A stretch of DNA of 64,000 nucleotides. Origin: Pseudomonas sp. RIT-562. Its GTDB lineage: Bacteria; Pseudomonadota; Gammaproteobacteria; Pseudomonadales; Pseudomonadaceae. A model generated the notes under the pieces. It was not told where the DNA came from. It was given only the letters and a program-made list of their open reading frames with translations, and searched no databases. A program made the position numbers and the translations under genes. The first letter of the stretch is position 1. Every line of letters begins with the position of its first letter. Positions 8,477 through 16,401 of the stretch are shown piece by piece. The stretch covers positions 105,450 to 169,449 of the forward strand of contig NZ_JAPJIV010000012.1 of assembly GCF_026241895.1 (NCBI RefSeq), given 5' to 3'.

Positions 8477-8542
8477 CCTCCACTGTTTGCCTCCACAGCA
8501 TTGCCCCACAAGAAATGCCGCACCTGATATGTCGAGGTACAC

Positions 8543-9310
8543 ATGAACAGATTCCACGAAAAAATCGCCCTGATCACCGGCGCCGCCCAAGGCATCGGCC
8601 GGCGTGTCGCTGAACGCATGGCGGCCGAAGGCGCGCGCTTGATCCTGGTCGACCGCTCCGAGCTGGTGTTCGAGCTGCAACAGCAACTGGGCCAGGACAG
8701 CTTCGCGCTGACCGCCGATCTCGAGCAATACAGCGAATGCGAGCGTGTGATGCAGGCCGCCGTCGGGCATTTCGGTCGCCTCGACATCCTGATCAACAAC
8801 GTCGGCGGCACCATCTGGGCCAAGCCGTTCGAGCACTACGAAGCATCCCAGATCGAGGCCGAAGTCCGGCGCTCGCTGTTCCCGACAATGTGGTGCTGCC
8901 ATGCCGCACTGCCGTTCATGCTGGAGCAGGGCAGCGGCGCGATCGTCAATGTCTCCTCGATCGCCACCCGCAGCATCAACCGCGTGCCCTATGGTGCGGC
9001 GAAGGGTGGGGTCAACGCCCTGACCGCGTGCCTGGCATTTGAAACCGCCGGGCGCGGCGTGCGGGTCAATGCCACCGCACCTGGCGGCACCGACGCGCCG
9101 CCACGGGTGATCCCGCGCAACAGCGCCGAACAGAGTGCAGAAGAGAAGGTGTGGTATCAGCAGATCGTCGACCAGACGCTCGACAGCAGCTTGATGAAGC
9201 GTTATGGCACGCTCGATGAGCAGGCTGGCGCCATTCTGTTTTTGGCCAGCGACGAGGCGTCCTACATAACCGGCATGATCATGCCAGTCGGTGGGGGCGA
9301 CCAGGGCTGA
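8543..9310 (+). CDS. benD: Benzoate diol (1,6-dihydroxycyclohexadiene carboxylate) dehydrogenase BenD
   Basis: BenD oxidises and decarboxylates the cis-diol formed by BenABC to catechol with NAD+. The 255-residue short-chain dehydrogenase has the Rossmann motif 'TGAAQGIGRRVAE' at about residue 13, 'NNVGG', the catalytic Ser (IVNVSSIATR) and Tyr-x3-Lys as 'YGAAKGG', followed by the closing 'GGGDQG'. A GAGG ribosome binding site precedes the ATG. It is 213 bp downstream of benC across a REP hairpin, so its expression may be lower than or separate from benABC. Confidence 0.93.
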   Translation: MNRFHEKIALITGAAQGIGRRVAERMAAEGARLILVDRSELVFELQQQLGQDSFALTADLEQYSECERVMQAAVGHFGRLDILINNVGGTIWAKPFEHYEASQIEAEVRRSLFPTMWCCHAALPFMLEQGSGAIVNVSSIATRSINRVPYGAAKGGVNALTACLAFETAGRGVRVNATAPGGTDAPPRVIPRNSAEQSAEEKVWYQQIVDQTLDSSLMKRYGTLDEQAGAILFLASDEASYITGMIMPVGGGDQG

Positions 9311-9315
9311 TCAAG

Positions 9316-9678
9316 CTACAGGCGCCGCTGGAAAGCCTTGACGATCCGCAGCGTGGCTTCGTTGGTACTGAGGTTGTGCACCGAGTTCAGCGGATGCCAT
9401 ACGCAGTCGACTATTTCATTGGTGGGCCGCGCGAGCTCGTAATCCACCACTGATGCTTCGTACACGTGGTGGCAGGTATCGCCGGATTCCAGCGCCATCA
9501 GGTAGAGAAGCCCGTCGACCCCCAGGCTGGTTTCCTCCCGCAGCTCACGTTCGGCCGCGTCGGCAATGGTCTCGCCCGGCTCGACCTTGCCTCCGGGCAG
9601 CGTCCAGCGGCATCCATACTTGCGTACCAGAAGTATGTGGCGATCCTGCTCGCAGATGACGGTTGCGCGTACTTTCAT
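9316..9678 (-). CDS. NUDIX hydrolase
   Basis: The 120-residue protein carries a complete NUDIX box (GX5EX7REUXEEXGU) as 'GGKVEPGETIADAAERELREET', with the preceding 'WTLPGGK'. It should hydrolyse a nucleoside diphosphate linked to another moiety; the substrate cannot be read from the sequence. It converges on benD with 5 bp between stops and is not part of the benzoate pathway. Confidence 0.9.
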   Translation of the reverse strand: MKVRATVICEQDRHILLVRKYGCRWTLPGGKVEPGETIADAAERELREETSLGVDGLLYLMALESGDTCHHVYEASVVDYELARPTNEIVDCVWHPLNSVHNLSTNEATLRIVKAFQRRL

Positions 9679-9883
9679 GCTCTATCCAAATATTGGCTGT
9701 CACAATAATGTCATAAAACTGCAATATTAAGACCGTGCAGCTTGCGGGTTTCAGATGATTGGAGCCTGGGAGGAGGGAGAAAGTGCAATCGCTGGCGTCG
9801 CGACGTCTGGTCAGCACCTTTGCGGGTGGCAGGTGTAAGGTAGGCAGGTCAATCCTGGATATGAAGCCGCGAAGGAGGTTGTC

Positions 9884-10075
9884 ATGAGTGTACCGATGCT
9901 GAACAAAATGCATATGAACGGTTACGACGTACTCAGCGTGAACAATGGTCCATGGCGAGTCTGCACCAAAGGCGACCGTCTGGGCGCATTTGCCAGCCGC
10001 GAAGAAGCATTGGCCTTTGCGGCCTCGTTGCCCGGCTACCGCGACAGATCGCCTAAACCTGCAAAGAACCAGTAA
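9884..10075 (+). CDS. Small protein of unknown function (63 aa)
   Basis: A very strong ribosome binding site (GAAGGAGG) 6 bp before the ATG and Pseudomonas-like codon use support this 63-residue gene. The segment 'NGPWRVCTKGDRLGAFASREEALAFAASLPGYRDR' resembles short DUF2188-like proteins, which read a query-like strand followed by an alanine-rich helix. No function can be inferred. A hairpin terminator follows its stop. Confidence 0.7.
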   Translation: MSVPMLNKMHMNGYDVLSVNNGPWRVCTKGDRLGAFASREEALAFAASLPGYRDRSPKPAKNQ

Positions 10076-10091
10076 CTTTTTTGCAGTGATT

Positions 10092-10129
10092 AAATGTGGC
10101 GAGAGAGCCCGCTCCCTCGCCACATTTTT
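10092..10129. terminator. Bidirectional rho-independent terminator
   Basis: The inverted repeat aaatgtggcgag...ctcgccacattt (about 10092-10127) is followed by a T-run on the plus strand and preceded by A-rich sequence. It lies between the convergent genes at 9884-10075 and 10132-10371 and can serve both. Confidence 0.7.
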
Positions 10130-10131
10130 CG

Positions 10132-10371
10132 TCAGTGAGCCTGATGGCGCGTGATCGCCCGGGCCTTCACTTCCCCGGCGTACAGCGCCAAGCGTTCTTC
10201 ATCCCCCTGCAGTACTTCACACAAGCGCTTGGCCGCCTTGGCGTCGACCTCATTGCCTGCCTGCTGTAATTGCTCGGCGATGCGCAAAAGCTCCACCGCC
10301 GACCAGCGCAGGTCCGAGGCAACGCCCTGCAAGTCCCGCCGAAGTTGCTGTTCCGATTCGTTAAGCCACAT
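10132..10371 (-). CDS. Small helical protein of unknown function (79 aa)
   Basis: The product from MWLNESEQQLRRDLQ is short, charged and predicted to be mainly helical. I chose the ATG at 10371 because GCAGGAGG is correctly spaced before it; the frame also has a TTG 15 bp upstream that lies within that ribosome binding site. I do not recognise a family. It converges on the 63-residue gene at a shared terminator. Confidence 0.6.
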   Translation of the reverse strand: MWLNESEQQLRRDLQGVASDLRWSAVELLRIAEQLQQAGNEVDAKAAKRLCEVLQGDEERLALYAGEVKARAITRHQAH

Positions 10372-10535
10372 GCCAACCTCCTGCAATAATTCTCCGTTTC
10401 GAAAGACTAGACCGCTCTGGGGAAGGTGTGGGGGCGCTGCGACGAGCTGCCTTTGGTCGGGAAGGTGGAGGTGAACCCGCCGTAGCGCTGTCGTAGGGGG
10501 TAGCGATTTTCCGCTCGGTTCGAGGCCACTTGCAC

Positions 10536-10748
10536 ATGACGACCACCGATGATTTCCGGTTCCACGCCCATGAGCTGATCGTTGATCTGGATGCGGCCAC
10601 CACCGAAATGATGAAGCTCATCTCCTCCCATCAGCTAAGCGGCCCGGAATGGGAGCGGGTCACTCAATGGCAACACGAGGCCTATGAACGCTGGATGACT
10701 TACCTCAATACGCGGACCTATGAGACCCGTGATGACAACCCGCAATGA
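10536..10748 (+). CDS. Small protein of unknown function (70 aa)
   Basis: The acidic, helix-rich 70-residue product (MTTTDDFRFHAHELIVDLDAATTEMMKLI...) has a conserved-looking end 'EWERVTQWQHEAYERWMTYLN'. Such short proteins are common in Pseudomonas, but I know of no assigned function. The ribosome binding site is weak, and the start could be the TTG two codons earlier. Confidence 0.5.
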   Translation: MTTTDDFRFHAHELIVDLDAATTEMMKLISSHQLSGPEWERVTQWQHEAYERWMTYLNTRTYETRDDNPQ

Positions 10749-10822
10749 AGAGCTTTCGTGGATCAGATGGATGTCTGCGCCGCCACGCGCTACATTTTCC
10801 TTTTTAAGCGAAGGAAAGCCTC

Positions 10823-11158
10823 ATGCGGATGCTCATCGCGGGAATCGTGCTGGCGTCACTGGCGGGTTGCTCGTTACCCGCTTCCGTTGTGCCGGGTGAA
10901 CCGAACGTCAGCAAGTACAGCGAGAAGCCACCCAAGGAGTACGCCGCCTGCGTCTTGCCGTTATGGCAGAAGGAAGTCTCGGCCACCCGCCAGACCTCGA
11001 TCTCCAATGGCTACCGGATCAACGCCCCGGGAATGATCACGGCAGACGAGATCGTTGATATCGTCAAGAACAAGGACGGCAGCCGCGTATCGCTGTATCA
11101 GGGGCCACCCTGGGCCAAATCGGGTGCATTGCGCCAAGCCGTGCGCGACTGCCTGTAA
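10823..11158 (+). CDS. Small lipoprotein of unknown function
   Basis: The N-terminus 'MRMLIAGIVLASLAGCSLPAS' is a lipoprotein signal peptide with lipobox LAGC at residues 13-16, so Cys16 should be lipidated. Ser follows the Cys, consistent with outer-membrane sorting. The remaining 95 residues hold two further Cys (in 'YAACVLP' and 'VRDCL') that could form a disulfide. AAGGAAAG precedes the start. No family is recognised. Confidence 0.75.
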   Translation: MRMLIAGIVLASLAGCSLPASVVPGEPNVSKYSEKPPKEYAACVLPLWQKEVSATRQTSISNGYRINAPGMITADEIVDIVKNKDGSRVSLYQGPPWAKSGALRQAVRDCL

Positions 11159-11245
11159 CCTTCAGCCGCGCCTCTATTCAAGCGCTGATGTCGGTCAACG
11201 GGATGCCTTGAGGACTGGCGCTTTTCTTTCCTCGCCGGTCATTGA

Positions 11246-11864
11246 TCCAGGAGACTGGCTTGCCAGCGATGGCGTCCACGACATCGCCATCGCCGGCAAG
11301 CCGGGCTCCTACGGGTTTGTGCCGAACCCAAATCCCGCGTCCACCGCCAATCACCTGTAGGAGCCTGGCTTGCCAGCGATGACGTCCACGAAATCGCCAT
11401 CGCCGGCAAGCCGGGCTCCTACGGGTTTGTGCCGAACCCAAATCCCGCGTCCACCGCCAATCACCTGTAGGAGCCTAGCTTGCCAGCGATGGCGTCCCCG
11501 AAATCGCCATCGCCGGCAAGCCGGGCTCCTACGGATTCACGTCGAACCAAAATCCCGCGTACACCCCATCCCATGTAGGAGCCTGGCTTGCCAGCGATGG
11601 CGTCCCCGAAATCGCCATCGCCGGCAAGCCGGGCTCCTACGGATTTGCGCCAATCCCAAATCCCGCATCCACCGCCAATCACCTGTAGGAGCCTGGCTTG
11701 CCAGCGATGGCGTCCCCGAAATCGCCATCGCCGGCAAGCCGAGCTCCTACGGATGTGTGCCGAACCCAAATCCCGCGCCCACCGCCAATCACCTGTAGGA
11801 GCCTGGCTCGCCAGCGATGACGTCCACCAAATCGCCATCGCCGGCAAGCCGGGCTCCTACAGGA
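11246..11864. repeat. Tandem array of six ~110-bp REP-pair (BIME) units
   Basis: Units begin near 11247, 11357, 11467, 11575, 11685 and 11795. Each has a REP arm (taggagcctggcttgccagcgatg), a short 'gcgtccacgaaat' centre, the inverted arm (atcgccggcaagccgggctccta), and a conserved linker of about 43 bp (acggrtttgtgccgaacccaaatcccgcg...). Both arms and linker are repeated, so the array arose by tandem duplication of a whole unit. It fills the gap between the lipoprotein gene and the RAYT transposase gene. Confidence 0.92.
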
Positions 11865-11967
11865 CCATCGCGCGCCTGCAGACACATCCAGAACTCAAAC
11901 CTGGCGACACTCCCCATTAATCAGCTCTAGGCTTGTGTGGTCTGCAAAAACACAGGAGGGCAATGGA

Positions 11968-12429
11968 ATGCCTGATCTTCCCCATGCTAATCGCCTACGC
12001 GCCGGCCGCTTCTCTCAAGCGGGCCAAATCTACCTGTTGACCGCTGTCGTCCAACACCGCGAACGCTTGTTCAATGACTGGCGAACCGGACGCTTGCTAG
12101 TGCGAGAATTCCAACGGGCACACGCGGATGAACTGATCGAGTCACTGACTTTCGTGGTAATGCCCGATCATTTTCATTGGCTGGTCGAATTGAAAAACAG
12201 TACGTTGCCAGCGGTAATGCGAATCACGAGATCCCGCAGCGCTCGAACGATCAATGCTCACCTGGGGCGTACCGGACGCCTGTGGCAAAAAGGCTTCTAC
12301 GACCGAGCTATTCGCAGCGAAGAGGATTTGCTGGCGGTCGCGCGTTACGTGATCGCCAATCCGTTACGTGCAGGCCTTGTCAGGCGTGTGCACGACTACC
12401 CGTTGTGGGATGCCAAATGGCTGGAGTAG
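11968..12429 (+). CDS. REP-associated tyrosine transposase (RAYT)
   Basis: The 153-residue protein is a Y1/HUH single-strand transposase of the RAYT group: the HUH signature is 'MPDHFHWLVEL' (about residues 65-75) and the probable catalytic tyrosine lies in 'LLAVARYVIANPLRAGLV'. RAYTs nick and join REP hairpins. The start is the ATG at 11968 preceded by AGGAGGG; upstream in-frame sequence is linker DNA. REP units of matching sequence flank it on both sides, so this is a self-contained REP/RAYT locus rather than an IS element. Confidence 0.92.
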   Translation: MPDLPHANRLRAGRFSQAGQIYLLTAVVQHRERLFNDWRTGRLLVREFQRAHADELIESLTFVVMPDHFHWLVELKNSTLPAVMRITRSRSARTINAHLGRTGRLWQKGFYDRAIRSEEDLLAVARYVIANPLRAGLVRRVHDYPLWDAKWLE

Positions 12430-12460
12430 CAATATCCGAGTGATGGCTCGACACAAATCC

Positions 12461-12595
12461 GTAGGAGCCCGGCTTGCCGGCGATGGCGATCTTGCGGACG
12501 TCATCGCTGGCAAGCCAGGCTCCTACAGTGATTCGGGTGTACGCGGGGTTGGGTTCGACGTGAATCCGTAGGAGCCAGGCTTGCCAGCGATGGCG
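12461..12595. repeat. REP elements downstream of the RAYT gene
   Basis: A complete inverted pair occupies 12461-12528 (gtaggagcccggcttgccgg... / ...ccaggctcctacag), and a single arm lies at 12568-12595, 13 bp before the end of the next gene. The sequences match the six-unit array upstream, but the linker is different. Confidence 0.88.
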
Positions 12596-12608
12596 TTGGC
12601 GAATTCGC

Positions 12609-13694
12609 CTACGCCACCCGCGTCTTGCGCCGTTGCGCTTCTTCGCGCACTGCCGGGATGATCCAGCGTCCGTAATCCACGGTGTCGTACAACGGGTCGT
12701 AACCGCGATTGAGGAAGGTGGTTACGCCCAGGTCGACATAGTCGAGTAACGCCTGGGCCACGGTTTCCGGAGTGCCGACCAGGGCGGTGGTGTCGCCGTA
12801 GGCGCCGACGGCGGTGGCGGTGGGCATCCACAGGGCACGGTCGTGGCGGTCGCCCAGGGCCGCTGCCGCGAGCAGGCGTTCGGAGCCGGTGCCCTTGATG
12901 CGTTTTTGCCAGGGACTGCCGGCGGCGAACTGCGGGTTGGCCTTGATCTGCTGCAAAATCTGCTCCGCGCGCTGCCACGCCAGCTCTTCGGTAGGCCCCA
13001 GAATCAGGCGCACGGACAAGCTCACCCGTGGCGCCTCCACACCTGCCGCGCTGGCCGCCGCGCGCAGCTTGGCTATCTGTTCGGCCACGCCGCTCAACGG
13101 TTCACCCCACAACGCATACAGGTCCGCGTGTTTCACCGCGATCTGGTAAGCGATATCCGAAGACCCGCCGAACGAAATCGGAATGTGCGGCTGCTGCAGC
13201 GGCTTGACCGGGGAAAAGGCGCCCTTGATGTTGAAATACTGCCCTTCAAAATCGAAAGGTTCTTCGGCCGTCCAAGTACGCCGGACAATCTCCAGATACT
13301 CGTCGGTGCGTTTATAGCGCTCGGTCTTGTCCAGCAGGAAATCGCCCTCCTGGGGCTCGGCGGTAATCCCGGTAATGGCATGCAGGCGGATCCGCCCGCC
13401 ACCGGTAGTGTGGTCGAGTGTCGCGAAGCTGCGAGCGGCGACCGTGGGCGCGGTGAGGCCCGGGCGATGGGCGATCATGAAGCCCAGGCGCTCGGTGTGT
13501 GCCGCTGCATAAGCGGCGATCTGCAAACTGTCCGCGCTGCCCGGGCCGCTGGCGATCAGCACTCGGTCGAAGCCGGCGTGCTCATGGGCACGGGCGTGGT
13601 GGCGGATGAAATCCAGATCGAAGTCCGGGCTGCGGATGCCACGGGTCTCGGACCACTGGCGGGGGAAAATCATGCCGACAAATTCAATGGACAT
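12609..13694 (-). CDS. LLM-class flavin-dependent monooxygenase (SsuD-like)
   Basis: The 361-residue protein has the bacterial-luciferase/SsuD pattern: 'MSIEFVGMIFPRQWSE' start, 'HEHAGFDRVLIASGPGSADSLQIAAYAAAHTERLGFMIAHRPGL' strand-helix core, and 'HAITG...DKTERYKRTDEYLEIV' typical of alkanesulfonate monooxygenases. These FMNH2-dependent enzymes release sulfite from sulfonates. It is the last gene of the minus-strand operon, 33 bp after the TonB receptor gene. The substrate is unknown; a second, divergent member of the class lies at 17996-19204. Confidence 0.85.
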   Translation of the reverse strand: MSIEFVGMIFPRQWSETRGIRSPDFDLDFIRHHARAHEHAGFDRVLIASGPGSADSLQIAAYAAAHTERLGFMIAHRPGLTAPTVAARSFATLDHTTGGGRIRLHAITGITAEPQEGDFLLDKTERYKRTDEYLEIVRRTWTAEEPFDFEGQYFNIKGAFSPVKPLQQPHIPISFGGSSDIAYQIAVKHADLYALWGEPLSGVAEQIAKLRAAASAAGVEAPRVSLSVRLILGPTEELAWQRAEQILQQIKANPQFAAGSPWQKRIKGTGSERLLAAAALGDRHDRALWMPTATAVGAYGDTTALVGTPETVAQALLDYVDLGVTTFLNRGYDPLYDTVDYGRWIIPAVREEAQRRKTRVA

Positions 13695-13727
13695 GGGACG
13701 CTCCTGATAGCACTGGATGGCGCGGAA

Positions 13728-16310
13728 TCAAAACTGGTAATCCACCTGGGCCAGCAACGTGCGGCCAGGCATGGGTTGCAAAAAGGTATTGGTCGAGCCT
13801 GCGAGGCCGCTGACGAAGTTCAGCTCATTGGTCAGGTTGAGCACACGCAAGGTGGTGCTCCACTGCGGCTGGCGGTAGTACACGGCGAGGTCGAGGTTGT
13901 ATTCGTCCGGGATCTTCACGGTCTTGCTCAGGTTCAAGTACCAGCTGCTGGTCCACCAGCCGGACAGCTCGGCGCCAAAGCCTGAATCGAAGCGGTAGTC
14001 GACATAACCGCTGGCGGTGTACTCGGGGATCTGCACCGCGTCGAAGCGCCCGGACGGCCGTTGATTGAGGCTGTTGTTGTCACCGAAGACCGTGCCGTTA
14101 TCGGCGACGAATCCGGCCGAGGCGAACCCTGATTGAGAGGCGAACTCGTTGTAGGCGCTGAGTTTCGACAGGTTCAAGCCACTGCGCAGGTGGTCGTCCG
14201 GCTGATAACGAATGGTCGACTCGATGCCCTTGATCACCAGTCGGGCAATGTTGTTGTTGCTGTCGGGCGACTGATCCCGCGCCTGCTTGAACGCGGCCAG
14301 GGTCATGAACAGTTCATCGGGCAGCGCTTCGACTTTCAATCCGACTTCGTGCAACACGCTCAGACTCTGGAAGGCCAGCGGGTTGAGCTGATTGGCCCCG
14401 GCGCCGCTTCCCCAGCCGAGGCCGTTGGAGAAGAACCCGGTGTTGACGGCCAGCGAGCGATCGAAGGTGTAATACAGCGTGCTGTTGTCGGTCGGTTTGA
14501 CGTACGGGCTGACCTGGACCGCGAACAGCCGATAGTTGTCGCTGTCCTTGCGGCGGTTGCCGCCGGCGAGCACGAACGGGTTGTCGATCTCGGCATCGAT
14601 CCAGCTGCGGCTGGCCCCGATATTCAGGCCGGCACGGTCACCGAAACGCAGGTTGTGCTGGGTGAACAGGGTGCTGGTGGTCCAAGTGCTTTCGGCGGTG
14701 TAGGGCGCGACCGATTCGGCATACAGCCCATGGCCGGCCGGGTACATGGCGGGCAGGTTCAGCCAGCCGTAGTAGTTGGAAAACTGCGCCACCCCGGGTT
14801 GGCCGATCCAGGCACCGTTGCCTCCGGCCGGATTGGAGCCGGTCAGGCCCAGCAGGTCGCCGGGGTTTTTGCCCGAAGGGTCGAGGGTGAGGTCGTAGGC
14901 ATTGATGGTCGAGCCGAAGTTGTTGTTGGCGGCAATGGACTGGTTGAATTCACGCCGGTATATCAAACCGGTGTTGCTGTCGTCACGCAGGGTCAGGCCG
15001 CCGAGTTGCACATCGTTGCGCGAGCGAAACTCGAAGCGGTTATCGAACAGATTGTCCTTGGATTGCACTTGAAAAGAACCGACAGCGTCGGTCATATCCC
15101 GGGAGCGCTGGTAGAACGTACTGTTGGCCAGGGTGATGCTTGGCGTGAGGTCTGCTTCGACCTTCAGTTGAGTAGTGAAGCGCCGCGAACTGTTTTCGTC
15201 TTCGTCGCGCTGGCCGGTCTGTGACGACAGGTGGGTCAGGCCATTGCCGGCCAGCGAAGGGTCATAGACCCAACCGCGCAAACTGCCGGGGTTGGCCTGG
15301 GTGTTGGGCGAGGCATTTTGGAAACTGCCATCGACGACTGCATATTGGCCCTGGGCATTGCGCTGGCGCTGCACCCAACCGACGGTCTGGGCGTCGGCCG
15401 CGCCAGAGGCCAGCACCGGTGACCACAGCGTATTACCGTTCTGGATAATCGGCGTCGCGCGCCCGGCGTAGTATTTGCCGTGGTCCACCAACTCCTGGTT
15501 CGCGCGGTTCCAGCCGTGGGTGATGTTGTAGTCGTAGTAATCGTCGTAGCTGGCATTCCAGTCGACCCGGACATTGTCATTGCGCCAGGCGAGCGCGCCA
15601 TAAAACGCATCGAAATTGTTGTCGACGTTGTCGTAGAAATCTTCCTGACGCTGTTTGGTGATGCTAATTCGATAAGCGAGGTTGTCGCTCAGCGGCCCGG
15701 TATTGTCGACGCTGAATTTATTCGAGTCGCGCGATTCGCCATCCGGGACCCAGGCACCGAGCTCACCGCTGAGGCGGGTCTTGAACTCACTGAAATTGGG
15801 TTTTTTGCTCAGGTAATTGACGTAGCCGCCACTGCCCGACACGGAACCGTAAGTCACCGATGAAGGGCCGGCAACGATGTCGGCGCCTTCGTAGGCGTTG
15901 AAGTTGGCCGGGTGGCGCACGCCATAGGCGCGTTGCCCGTCCTGGAAGACTTCGGAGCCCTGGGCTCGGAACTGCGGGGCGATACCGGCGTTCTGACCAC
16001 CGCCGCGCGTAATGCCGGGGGCGTATTTGACCAGGTCGTCGGCGCTGCGTATCGGGTCGTTGGCCAGTTGTTCGGAGTTGATCTGGGTGACGGATCGCGG
16101 AGTGTCGATGATCTTGGTTTCGGTGCCGCCGTAGACCGAAGTCGAGGGGCGGGTGGGCAGCGCATCATCTTCCGAGTCGCTGGCGCTGGCCTGGACGGTG
16201 ACGGTTTGCAGCTGGGTATCGGCGGCGAAGCTCGGCATCGACAGCGTCGACATCACCGCCACGGCCAGGGCAGAGCGTTTTACGGGCAAACGAAAGGCGA
16301 TAGAGGGCAT
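13728..16310 (-). CDS. TonB-dependent outer-membrane receptor
   Basis: The product (about 860 residues) has a signal peptide ending near 'MPSFAADTQ', a plug domain with 'VTQINSEQLANDPIRSADDLVKYAPGI' and 'VYGGTE', and a 22-strand barrel finishing in aromatic 'QVDYQF'. The plug type is that of siderophore receptors, but the gene sits within a putative sulfonate operon. An inference is that it takes up a sulfonated or sulfate-ester substrate across the outer membrane. The ATG at 16310 is preferred; one at 16340 adds ten residues before the signal. Confidence 0.85.
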   Translation of the reverse strand: MPSIAFRLPVKRSALAVAVMSTLSMPSFAADTQLQTVTVQASASDSEDDALPTRPSTSVYGGTETKIIDTPRSVTQINSEQLANDPIRSADDLVKYAPGITRGGGQNAGIAPQFRAQGSEVFQDGQRAYGVRHPANFNAYEGADIVAGPSSVTYGSVSGSGGYVNYLSKKPNFSEFKTRLSGELGAWVPDGESRDSNKFSVDNTGPLSDNLAYRISITKQRQEDFYDNVDNNFDAFYGALAWRNDNVRVDWNASYDDYYDYNITHGWNRANQELVDHGKYYAGRATPIIQNGNTLWSPVLASGAADAQTVGWVQRQRNAQGQYAVVDGSFQNASPNTQANPGSLRGWVYDPSLAGNGLTHLSSQTGQRDEDENSSRRFTTQLKVEADLTPSITLANSTFYQRSRDMTDAVGSFQVQSKDNLFDNRFEFRSRNDVQLGGLTLRDDSNTGLIYRREFNQSIAANNNFGSTINAYDLTLDPSGKNPGDLLGLTGSNPAGGNGAWIGQPGVAQFSNYYGWLNLPAMYPAGHGLYAESVAPYTAESTWTTSTLFTQHNLRFGDRAGLNIGASRSWIDAEIDNPFVLAGGNRRKDSDNYRLFAVQVSPYVKPTDNSTLYYTFDRSLAVNTGFFSNGLGWGSGAGANQLNPLAFQSLSVLHEVGLKVEALPDELFMTLAAFKQARDQSPDSNNNIARLVIKGIESTIRYQPDDHLRSGLNLSKLSAYNEFASQSGFASAGFVADNGTVFGDNNSLNQRPSGRFDAVQIPEYTASGYVDYRFDSGFGAELSGWWTSSWYLNLSKTVKIPDEYNLDLAVYYRQPQWSTTLRVLNLTNELNFVSGLAGSTNTFLQPMPGRTLLAQVDYQF

Positions 16311-16401
16311 GGCAAATGAGCCTCGCAAAAAATTAATCAATGGTCTGGCTTGTCGGGCTTCAACTGATGCAACCCCGACCTGTCTCAGCTGGCTTTGGTG
16401 A

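Noticed and set aside
11246..11864. CRISPR-like periodic repeats
   Set aside because: The units are about 110 bp with long inverted arms and repeated linkers, not short direct repeats with unique spacers. No cas genes are nearby, while a RAYT gene is.
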